From CAJXVY01 sp965657575 (lineage in GTDB: Bacteria > Actinomycetota > Actinomycetes > Actinomycetales > Microbacteriaceae): 7,761 nt of DNA. Shown here piece by piece: positions 1-5,095 of this stretch. The stretch covers positions 1 through 7,761 of the forward strand of contig CBFHOK010000024.1 in NCBI GenBank assembly GCA_965657575.1. The letters are read 5' to 3'. The notes below the pieces were generated by a model. That model saw only the letters and a list, made by a program, of their open reading frames with translations, made no database searches and was not told the DNA's origin. Each line of letters opens with the position of its first letter. The stretch's first letter is position 1. A program made the position numbers and the translations under genes.

Positions 1-221
1 GGAACAAAGCGATCAACTTCGTATCCAGCTTCTCTGAGTTCGAGCACATCCGGGTAGCTAAAGAATCTGTAAAAAGGAACGTGGGGTCTTATCGGTGAAT
101 AGGGCTTTTCTTGGAAAGAGGCCTCCAAAGGATCAACACCGATTGCAGCAGCACCCCAGGTGTTGAATGCTTCATCCGGGTAGGGGATCTTGTTTAGATC
201 CTCTTCATTTTCCTTTGGCAC
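1..221 (-). CDS. Unrecognised protein, N-terminal 73 residues (3' end outside window)
   Basis: This is an open minus-strand frame with no stop in 73 codons, cut by the window edge. The start is GTG at 221-219. A TAG stop in the same frame lies directly before it (224-222), so no earlier start is possible, and a strong Shine-Dalgarno, AGGGGAGGA (240-232), sits 10 nt upstream. The only nearby ATG is out of frame. The visible protein begins VPKENEEDLNKIPYPDEAFN and is acidic at first, then rich in Pro, Tyr and Phe (FYRFFSYPDVLELREAGYEV). I see no signal peptide, membrane segment or motif I can name, so no function is proposed. It diverges from the HIRAN gene with 48 bp between the start codons. 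Coding status is well supported by the ribosome binding site and open frame; identity is unknown. Confidence 0.72.
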   Translation of the reverse strand, partial: MPKENEEDLNKIPYPDEAFNTWGAAAIGVDPLEASFQEKPYSPIRPHVPFYRFFSYPDVLELREAGYEVDRFV

Positions 222-231
222 CTAATAATTG

Positions 232-240
232 TCCTCCCCT
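232..240 (-). promoter_or_regulatory. Shine-Dalgarno of the left-edge gene
   Basis: Read on the minus strand this is AGGGGAGGA, a near-complete anti-16S match that ends 10 nt before the GTG at 221. It decides the start of the partial gene, whose frame is closed by TAG immediately upstream of the GTG. Confidence 0.7.
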
Positions 241-258
241 TGAGCTAATTTGTCACCT

Positions 259-264
259 AGGGGG
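259..264 (+). promoter_or_regulatory. Shine-Dalgarno of the HIRAN gene
   Basis: AGGGGG ends 5 nt before the ATG at 270. It favours ATG 270 over the in-frame GTG at 264, which would lie inside this site. Confidence 0.6.
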
Positions 265-269
265 TGTGT

Positions 270-740
270 ATGGAACTACTTGTAATTGCTGGAATCGTTC
301 TTTTCTTTTACTGGAGACGACAGAAAAAGAAACAAAGGCTTACTAACGATGCATTCCAAAACGCTTTGGGATATGCAAATGCAATAAATGCTGCACCGGA
401 TTTGCATGGTGACGGCTCTTTCAGCCAAGAGGTTGTCGGGGAGAGTTTTTATGGCAAGGATTTCAAGAAACTGGAAACCTTCATCAAACAAGTGGACCCC
501 GGCGAGGACGAAGTTGTTTGCATCCTGGTTGCTGACCCACAAAATAAACACGACAAAAACGCTGTTCGTGTAATGGCTGGAGATCTGCAATTAGGTCACC
601 TTCCCAGAGAAACAGCAGCTGAGGTTCAGAGCGAGATAATCGAGCTCGGTGGCTTGGCTAAGGTGATTGGCAAAGTTCACTTTGGCAAACACAACTCATT
701 GAGACTCGATATGGTCATCCCCCTAAAAACAAAGGTCTAG
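270..740 (+). CDS. Membrane-anchored stand-alone HIRAN-domain protein
   Basis: A 156-residue protein. Residues 2-15 (ELLVIAGIVLFFYW) form a short hydrophobic segment followed at once by RRQKKKQR, which by the positive-inside rule puts the rest in the cytoplasm. Residues about 51-150 look like a HIRAN domain: FSQEVVGESFYG (51-62) matches the usual VxGExxY opening. A D-P-x-N-x-H-D-x-N-A-V stretch (89-99) followed by LGHLPRE (108-114) matches the family core. HIRAN domains are best known as DNA-end-binding modules on SWI2/SNF2 helicases such as HLTF; many bacteria also carry them alone, with no settled role. Here the domain is tethered to the membrane and no helicase lies nearby. The start is ATG 270, set by AGGGGG at 259-264. 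The domain call is made by eye from motif pattern; function is unknown. Confidence 0.78.
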   Translation: MELLVIAGIVLFFYWRRQKKKQRLTNDAFQNALGYANAINAAPDLHGDGSFSQEVVGESFYGKDFKKLETFIKQVDPGEDEVVCILVADPQNKHDKNAVRVMAGDLQLGHLPRETAAEVQSEIIELGGLAKVIGKVHFGKHNSLRLDMVIPLKTKV

Positions 741-829
741 ACGTAGGGGAATATCTGCGTTATCATTTTGTTACATTAAGTGAATCCACAAACTCCAAGG
801 GCGTAGTTCCAGCTTCTTTGAAAGGAAAA

Positions 830-1015
830 ATGCCCGCGTTCGAGTACCACTGTTCAGTATGTGACAGCACAGTAACCATCAACCACAACTCAATTGAGTC
901 GGTGGAGATTATGTGCGCACGCTGTTCTCACAAACTCCAGCGGGATGAGCCCTTTAGCTTGAAATTACAAGTTATGGCCAACGAATTCAGAGACTTCTTG
1001 GTTGGCAGAGCCTAA
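830..1015 (+). CDS. Small FmdB-like zinc-ribbon protein
   Basis: A 61-residue protein starting MPAFEYHCSVC. Two CxxC pairs, C8-x2-C11 and C29-x2-C32, 17 residues apart, form a probable zinc ribbon. The MPxYEYxCxxC opening is typical of FmdB-family ribbons, which supports ATG 830 as the start rather than the in-frame TTG at 818. AGGA (823-826) precedes the ATG with only 3 nt spacing. After the ribbon comes a charged and amphipathic tail (residues 38-61) without a motif I recognise. The family is small, widespread and poorly defined functionally; a role in nucleic-acid or protein binding would be a guess. The stop TAA at 1013-1015 overlaps the purA stop by 4 bp on the opposite strand. The 89 bp upstream (741-829) show no promoter I could defend. 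Confidence 0.68.
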   Translation: MPAFEYHCSVCDSTVTINHNSIESVEIMCARCSHKLQRDEPFSLKLQVMANEFRDFLVGRA

Positions 1016-2301
1016 GACTCAGTTAGTGGATAGCGCACAATCGTTGCATTTCTATCCTGACCAACACCAACAGCACTAATCCTCGTGCCACTCATTCGCT
1101 CAAGCGCCAAAACATAATCTTGTGCGTTTTTGGGTAGTTCTTCAAAACTCTGGCAACCGGTGATGTCTTCACTCCAACCGGGGAAGTTTTCATAAATCGG
1201 CTTTGCGTGGTGGAAATCACTTTGGTTGGCTGGGAGCTCTTCAACCCTTTGACCATCAATCTCATAGGCAACACAAACTGGAATCTCTTCAAGCCCTGTT
1301 AGAACATCCAGCTTTGTCAAAAAGAAATCTGTTAGACCATTGATTCTCGTTGCATACCTAGCAATCGGTGCATCAAACCATCCACAACGTCTCTCACGCC
1401 CTGTGGTGACACCAAACTCACCACCGTTGGTTCGTAAGAATTCTCCCCATTCATCAAACAGCTCTGTTGGGAAAGGTCCTGAACCTACTCGTGTTGTGTA
1501 GGCCTTTAGGATTCCGATCACTCCGGTAATCCTTGTTGGCCCAATTCCTGATCCAACAGTTGCCCCACCAGCACTTGCGTTACTTGATGTCACAAACGGA
1601 TAGGTCCCGTGGTCAATGTCCAGAAGTGTTCCCTGACCACCCTCAAGCAATACAGTCTTTCCATCATCCAAGGCTCTGTTCAGCAACAACGAAGTGTCAT
1701 CAACCATGGGCTTTAGTCTCTCGCCGAAGCTCAGTAGGTGTTCCACAACCTCGTCAACCCTGACTGCAGCTCGGTTATAAACCTTTACCAGCAACTCGTT
1801 TTTCTGATCCAAAGCACCCTCAACTTTTTGTCTCAGAATGCTGGGGTCAAAAAGATCTTGGATTCTGATTCCCAATCGACCTATTTTGTCGCTATAAGTT
1901 GGACCAATTCCACGACCGGTGGTGCCAATAGCCCTTTTACCCAAAAATCTCTCCCCGACTTTGTCAACGGTGACGTGGTAGGGGGTGATTACATGCGCAT
2001 TAGATGAAATCTTTAGTTTGGAAACATCAACCCCTTGAGAGATCAACCCATCGAGCTCTTTCATGAGGACTTCTAGGTCAACAACGACACCGTTACCAAT
2101 AACTGGTGTTACCTCAGGAGTCAGAATCCCTGATGGAAGCAGGTGTAATGCAAACTTCTTATCGCCAATGACTACTGTGTGGCCGGCGTTATTACCACCC
2201 TGAAAGCGAACTACGTAGTCAACTTTGTCTCCGAGTAGGTCTGTCGCCTTGCCTTTACCTTCATCTCCCCATTGGGCGCCAATCAGCACAATAGCTGGCA
2301 T
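1012..2301 (-). CDS. purA: Adenylosuccinate synthetase
   Basis: A 429-residue protein of normal family length. It catalyses IMP + aspartate + GTP to adenylosuccinate, the first committed step from IMP to AMP, in the cytosol. The N-terminal P-loop-like motif GAQWGDEGKGKATD (8-21) carries the catalytic Asp13, and NNAGHT (37-42) carries the catalytic His41, both at the positions known for the E. coli enzyme. TTGRGIGP, EGGQGTLLDIDHGTYPFVTSS and GVTTGRERRCGWFD-type segments follow in the usual order. The start ATG 2301-2299 gives the conserved MPAIVLIG opening and has GAGGA (2310-2306) 4 nt upstream. It lies 40 bp after the TrmH-family gene in the same direction with no terminator between, so co-transcription is likely. 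It ends tail to tail with the zinc-ribbon gene, sharing 4 bp. Confidence 0.98.
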   Translation of the reverse strand: MPAIVLIGAQWGDEGKGKATDLLGDKVDYVVRFQGGNNAGHTVVIGDKKFALHLLPSGILTPEVTPVIGNGVVVDLEVLMKELDGLISQGVDVSKLKISSNAHVITPYHVTVDKVGERFLGKRAIGTTGRGIGPTYSDKIGRLGIRIQDLFDPSILRQKVEGALDQKNELLVKVYNRAAVRVDEVVEHLLSFGERLKPMVDDTSLLLNRALDDGKTVLLEGGQGTLLDIDHGTYPFVTSSNASAGGATVGSGIGPTRITGVIGILKAYTTRVGSGPFPTELFDEWGEFLRTNGGEFGVTTGRERRCGWFDAPIARYATRINGLTDFFLTKLDVLTGLEEIPVCVAYEIDGQRVEELPANQSDFHHAKPIYENFPGWSEDITGCQSFEELPKNAQDYVLALERMSGTRISAVGVGQDRNATIVRYPLTES

Positions 2302-2341
2302 GATTTCCTCAATTCCGATCCCCTAAGAGAACGCTTTTAGC

Positions 2342-2974
2342 TTAGCTGAATACGTGAGTTGTCACCCATGAGTGCATGGTGATGGCAGCAGCAGCGCTTG
2401 CATTGATAGACCTTGTTGAACCGAATTGGCTGATCTCCAAAACAGCACTGGCACTATCCAGTGCTTCTTGGCTAAGGCCAGGTCCCTCTTGACCGAATAG
2501 GAATACGCATTCCTCTGGCAATTCGTATTCTTCAAGCTTTGAGCACCCCGGAACATTGTCGATTGCAATCACGGGGAGAGAGCCGATGTATTCGAGGAAG
2601 GAAGGGATGTCAGGGTGGTGAGTGACGTGCTGGTAGCGGTCTGTGACCATCGCACCTCTTCGGTTCCAGCGACGATTACCGATGATGTGAACTTCTTTGG
2701 CCAAAAACGCATTGGCGGTTCTAACAATTGAGCCAATGTTGAGATCATGCTGCCAGTTCTCAATGGCTACGTGGAAACCATGCCTTTTTGAATCCAGGTC
2801 GGCAACGATTGCCTCCATTGACCAGTAACGATAGTTATCAACTACGTTTCTGGTGTCGCCGGCAACTAACAGCTCAGGATCGAACTTATCAAAATTAGGG
2901 TCTTTGGTCGGGTCACCTTCATATGGCCCAACGCCCCAGGTTGGTTGCTCGGTTGGCTTTATTGGTTCGGTCAC
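2342..2974 (-). CDS. TrmH/SpoU-family RNA 2'-O-ribose methyltransferase
   Basis: A 210-residue SPOUT-class methyltransferase that should transfer a methyl group from S-adenosylmethionine to a ribose 2'-OH in tRNA or rRNA. The three family motifs are present: NIGSIVRTANAF (79-90), FLFGQEGPGLS (158-168) and SINASAAAAI (189-198), the last two forming the knotted cofactor site. An extra N-terminal part of about 70 residues (GDTRNVVDNYRYW, FHVAIENWQHD) is, from memory, typical of the actinobacterial subgroup. The exact RNA target cannot be read from sequence. The start is fixed: a TAA stop in frame at 2986-2984 lies only four codons upstream, and the only start codon after it is GTG 2974-2972. That GTG shares one base with the TAG stop of the PIN toxin (TAGTG), and no Shine-Dalgarno is visible, so translation probably depends on re-initiation after the toxin gene. 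Confidence 0.93.
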   Translation of the reverse strand: MTEPIKPTEQPTWGVGPYEGDPTKDPNFDKFDPELLVAGDTRNVVDNYRYWSMEAIVADLDSKRHGFHVAIENWQHDLNIGSIVRTANAFLAKEVHIIGNRRWNRRGAMVTDRYQHVTHHPDIPSFLEYIGSLPVIAIDNVPGCSKLEEYELPEECVFLFGQEGPGLSQEALDSASAVLEISQFGSTRSINASAAAAITMHSWVTTHVFS

Positions 2975-3387
2975 TAATGAAGTTTATGGCTTAGTGGGTG
3001 AAGTTTGACCCCCGATAGCTTTTCCCAGTTGGCACGCCTGTCCAAAGTTAGAAGCATTGCTCGGTGGGAAACAGCGATTGAAGCAATCATCAGATCAAAA
3101 ACGGTCCTTGGGGCAGATTTGTTTTCAGAGGAGGCATTGAGGGTTGCGAAAGCCTCGGCTGCTTTGGCATCAAAATCAACAACCGTCATCACAGATTGAA
3201 TCTGCTGAAGTTTTTGCAGTGCTCTGTCTGCTTTCGCAGGATTTTCAATCATCCTTACTCCAGAAAGAATTTCAGCAATAACCGGTGTTGGCAGCAATAG
3301 CTCTAAATCCTGTATGTCCTGAAAGTTTCGCTCAGCACGCTCCAGTGCAATCACACACGAGCTGTCTATGACAACCGGCTCGCTCAA
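2974..3387 (-). CDS. PIN-domain ribonuclease toxin (VapC-like)
   Basis: A 137-residue PIN-domain protein, the usual VapC length. The four acidic residues of the metal site are all present: D8 in VVIDSSCVIALE, E39 in IAEILSG, D98 in VFDLMIA and D116 in LLTLDRR. The domain should be an active Mg-dependent RNase; VapC proteins usually cut tRNA or the 23S sarcin-ricin loop, but this target is unknown. The start is TTG 3387-3385; an in-frame TGA at 3414-3412 lies upstream and no ATG or GTG occurs between, so TTG is the only candidate that keeps the conserved N-terminus. AGGA (two overlapping copies at 3398-3388) serves as ribosome binding site. TTG overlaps the antitoxin TGA as TTGA, a coupled arrangement that with the weak start should keep toxin below antitoxin. 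Its stop overlaps the methyltransferase start by one base. Confidence 0.92.
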   Translation of the reverse strand: MSEPVVIDSSCVIALERAERNFQDIQDLELLLPTPVIAEILSGVRMIENPAKADRALQKLQQIQSVMTVVDFDAKAAEAFATLNASSENKSAPRTVFDLMIASIAVSHRAMLLTLDRRANWEKLSGVKLHPLSHKLH

Positions 3388-3644
3388 ATCCTGGTCCTGT
3401 TTAGTTCTGGATCAGCCTGGGCTTTTTTTGCCTCTTCAATATTTCCAACAAGCTCATCATCGAAAACGCTACCGCTGGTGCTGAGCAGCTCTGCGAGCTT
3501 TTCACCGCTGGTCTGAGACTTAGGGGAGATAACCGCTACGGTCTTTTTTCCTCTTGTGATGACTACTTCTTCGCCGGATTCGACGAGTTTCAAAACTTCA
3601 CTGAAGTTTCTGGAGACTTCTGTGGCAGTCATCTTTTTATTCAT
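3384..3644 (-). CDS. Phd/YefM-type antitoxin of the PIN toxin
   Basis: An 86-residue antitoxin. Residues 1-41 (MNKKMTATEVSRNFSEVL..., then EEVVITRGKKTVAVISP) are the Phd/YefM DNA-binding and dimerisation fold. Residues about 45-86, rich in charge (DDELVGNIEEAKKAQADPEL), are the expected toxin-binding tail. It should neutralise the downstream PIN RNase and repress its own promoter. ATG 3644 is chosen because homologues begin MK-x-MTATEASRNFS-like. GTG 3683 (99 residues) and ATG 3632 (82 residues) are also in frame, but GTG 3683 would add residues encoded by the operator palindrome. No Shine-Dalgarno precedes ATG 3644, so a leaderless mRNA is plausible. It overlaps the toxin by 4 nt (TTGA) and follows pyrE by 100 bp. 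A Phd-fold antitoxin with a PIN toxin is a common pairing. Confidence 0.9.
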   Translation of the reverse strand: MNKKMTATEVSRNFSEVLKLVESGEEVVITRGKKTVAVISPKSQTSGEKLAELLSTSGSVFDDELVGNIEEAKKAQADPELNRTRI

Positions 3645-3646
3645 AT

Positions 3647-3665
3647 AAATCAGATTATCTGATTT
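3647..3665. promoter_or_regulatory. Perfect 19-bp palindrome, probable antitoxin operator
   Basis: AAATCAGATTATCTGATTT has two perfect 9-bp arms (3647-3655 and 3657-3665) around a single central base, and ends 2 bp before the antitoxin ATG at 3644. Position and symmetry are what is expected for autoregulation by a dimeric Phd/YefM antitoxin or its toxin complex. It would also block a promoter whose -10 lies inside it (GATAAT at 3659-3654 on the minus strand). The palindrome is seen directly; the operator role is inferred. Confidence 0.72.
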
Positions 3666-3680
3666 ACCTTGTTCTATCAA
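3654..3680 (-). promoter_or_regulatory. Candidate promoter of the antitoxin-toxin-methyltransferase genes
   Basis: On the minus strand TTGATA (3680-3675, one mismatch to TTGACA) and GATAAT (3659-3654, one mismatch to TATAAT) are separated by 15 bp, shorter than ideal. Transcription would start about at the ATG at 3644, giving a leaderless message. A second possible -10, TATAAG near 3715-3710, lies upstream without a good -35. The -10 falls inside the palindrome at 3647-3665, so repressor and polymerase would compete. Confidence 0.35.
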
Positions 3681-3744
3681 CACAATTCAAGAATGGCCTA
3701 AACAAGCCACTTATAAGAAGTTTTCTAAGTTTCTATTGAAAACC

Positions 3745-4296
3745 CTAGGCCAAACCCAGATCTTCAAGGCTGATCAGTGTCTGGTATTTATACCCAGCTT
3801 TTTCAATAACCTCACGAGCACCGGTATCTCTGTCGACAACAGTTGCAATGCATAAAATTTCTGCCCCCGCCTCTTTGACTGCTTCGGCTGCAGTCAAGGG
3901 ACTTCCCCCCGTGGTGGAAGTGTCTTCAACCACTACAACCTTGCGACCAGCTATTTCAGGCCCCTCAACCCGTCTTCCCATACCGTGCTCTTTGGCTTGC
4001 TTTCTGACGACGAAAGCATCGATATGCTCACCGGCATTCATAATCGCTGCAGCAACTGGGTCTGCACCCATTGTCAGCCCACCGACGGCATCAATATCTT
4101 TGATGCCGTTGTCATTCAGCATCTCAAGCATCAGTGTTCCGATTAGCTTTGATGCCTCGTGATGAAGTGTTGATCTTCTTAGGTCTACGTAGTAACTGGC
4201 CTTGATGCCACTAGACAGCGTCACCTCTCCATGAACCACTGATAGTTCATTGATTAGTTCAATCAGGCGTTGTCTTGGGGTAATCGCTTCACTCAC
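3745..4296 (-). CDS. pyrE: Orotate phosphoribosyltransferase
   Basis: A 183-residue protein, normal for the actinobacterial form. It converts orotate + PRPP to OMP + pyrophosphate, the fifth step of de novo pyrimidine synthesis. SSGIKASYYVDLR (28-40) binds substrate, the catalytic flexible loop RKQAKEHGMGRRVEG spans about 98-112 (K99, K102, H104), and the PRPP loop VVVVEDTSTTGGS is at 120-132. The start is GTG 4296-4294: a TAA in the same frame at 4302-4300 is only two codons upstream. No Shine-Dalgarno fits in the space, and only 16 bp separate this start from the divergent xth ATG, so a leaderless transcript is likely. It is followed 100 bp later by the antitoxin gene in the same direction, with no clear terminator in between. 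Confidence 0.97.
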   Translation of the reverse strand: MSEAITPRQRLIELINELSVVHGEVTLSSGIKASYYVDLRRSTLHHEASKLIGTLMLEMLNDNGIKDIDAVGGLTMGADPVAAAIMNAGEHIDAFVVRKQAKEHGMGRRVEGPEIAGRKVVVVEDTSTTGGSPLTAAEAVKEAGAEILCIATVVDRDTGAREVIEKAGYKYQTLISLEDLGLA

Positions 4297-4312
4297 AAAT
4301 TAGAGTTTAGCT
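4297..4312. promoter_or_regulatory. 16-bp divergent start region between pyrE and xth
   Basis: Only AAATTAGAGTTTAGCT lies between the two start codons. Weak -10-like hexamers face both ways and overlap: TAGAGT (4301-4306, plus, 6 nt before the xth ATG) and TAAACT (4309-4304, minus, 7 nt before the pyrE GTG), each 4 of 6 matches to TATAAT. Such spacing places the transcription start at or next to each start codon. No convincing -35 was found in either direction; each would lie within the opposite coding region. Confidence 0.4.
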
Positions 4313-5095
4313 ATGCGAATAGCCACCTGGAACGTAAATTCAATCAGAGCAAGGGTGGCAAGAGTCACCGATTACCTGCAAAGAGCCGATTTAGATGTGT
4401 TAGCCATGCAGGAAATCAAATGCAAACCAGAGCAGTTTCCAAGGGCTGAGTTTGAAGAGCTCGGTTATGAGTTGATTATTCATGGGCTAAACCAATGGAA
4501 CGGTGTTGCCTTTGCTTATAAAAAACACTTGGAAGTCACTGACATCGAGTATGAGTTTTCACAAATGCCTGAGTTCAATGATGTTTTGGAGGCAAGGGCT
4601 TTGGGGGCGACATTCGACGGTGTCAGGCTCTGGAGTCTCTACGTTCCAAACGGACGAGAGCTTGATCACCCCCACTACACCTACAAACTCGAGTGGTTAC
4701 ACCGCCTGGCTGCAACAACCGCAGAGCAATTAGAGGCAGAGCCAGAGATGCAGTTGGCACTCATGGGAGATTTCAACATAGCGCCGCTTGATACTGACGT
4801 CTGGGACATAGCTGAGTTTGCAGGGTCTACTCATGTCAGTGAAGAGGAGCGCATGGCCTTTGAGGCGTTTGAGCAGATTGGCATGCAAGATGTTGTCAGA
4901 CCCAGAATTCCCGAGGGTTACACCTATTGGGATTACAAACAGCTTCGTTTCCCTAAAAACGAAGGTATGAGGATTGATTTCATCCTCGCAAGCGAGACTC
5001 TAGCCGAGCGAGTAATTGATACTGAAATTGTTAGAGATGAAAGAAAAGGCGAGGGCCCCAGCGATCACGTACCGGTGGTGGCAACACTCAACTGA
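4313..5095 (+). CDS. xth: Exonuclease III-family AP endonuclease
   Basis: A 260-residue DNA repair nuclease that cuts 5' to abasic sites and trims 3' ends during base excision repair. The full set of family catalytic elements is visible: ATWNVNSIRAR (4-14; N7 metal ligand), MQEIK (32-36; E34 metal ligand), SLYVPNG (108-114; Y110 equivalent to the catalytic Tyr), MGDFNIAP (151-158; D153 and N155), RIDFIL, and the C-terminal GPSDHVP with D251 and H252. The ATG at 4313 gives the conserved MRIATWNVNS opening, so it is well fixed although no strong Shine-Dalgarno is seen (AGAG at 4302-4305 is weak). It is divergent from pyrE. Its last 31 bp overlap the 3' end of the sensor kinase gene on the other strand; the His252 codon (5066-5068) overlaps the kinase stop codon. 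Confidence 0.97.
   Translation: MRIATWNVNSIRARVARVTDYLQRADLDVLAMQEIKCKPEQFPRAEFEELGYELIIHGLNQWNGVAFAYKKHLEVTDIEYEFSQMPEFNDVLEARALGATFDGVRLWSLYVPNGRELDHPHYTYKLEWLHRLAATTAEQLEAEPEMQLALMGDFNIAPLDTDVWDIAEFAGSTHVSEEERMAFEAFEQIGMQDVVRPRIPEGYTYWDYKQLRFPKNEGMRIDFILASETLAERVIDTEIVRDERKGEGPSDHVPVVATLN

Noticed and set aside
276..590. 104-codon minus-strand frame opposite the HIRAN gene
   Set aside because: It lies inside a gene with a recognisable domain and a good ribosome site; the antisense translation has no family-like motif.
719..749. Inverted repeat CCCCTA (720-725) / TAGGGG (744-749) around the HIRAN stop codon, as a terminator
   Set aside because: The stem is 6 bp with an 18-nt loop, and no T-run follows. 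The inner GTCTAGAC is a palindrome without a loop. It is too weak to annotate.
741..829. Promoter for the zinc-ribbon gene (TACATT at 772-777)
   Set aside because: It has 4 of 6 matches to a -10, no -35 at a workable distance, and lies about 50 bp from the start; chance agreement is likely in AT-rich sequence.
1533..2007. Plus-strand open frames at 1533-1763 and 1738-2007
   Set aside because: They are antisense to purA, whose reading is certain, and their translations show no domain or ribosome site.
3645..3683. Longer 99-residue antitoxin beginning at GTG 3683
   Set aside because: The extra 13 residues are encoded by the palindrome and its flank, do not match the family N-terminus, and the MTATE opening is preserved from ATG 3644.
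3684..3744. GTTTTC...GAAAAC repeat after pyrE as a terminator
   Set aside because: The stem is all but AT-only, the loop is 12 nt, and no U-tract follows. Read-through from pyrE into the antitoxin region cannot be excluded.
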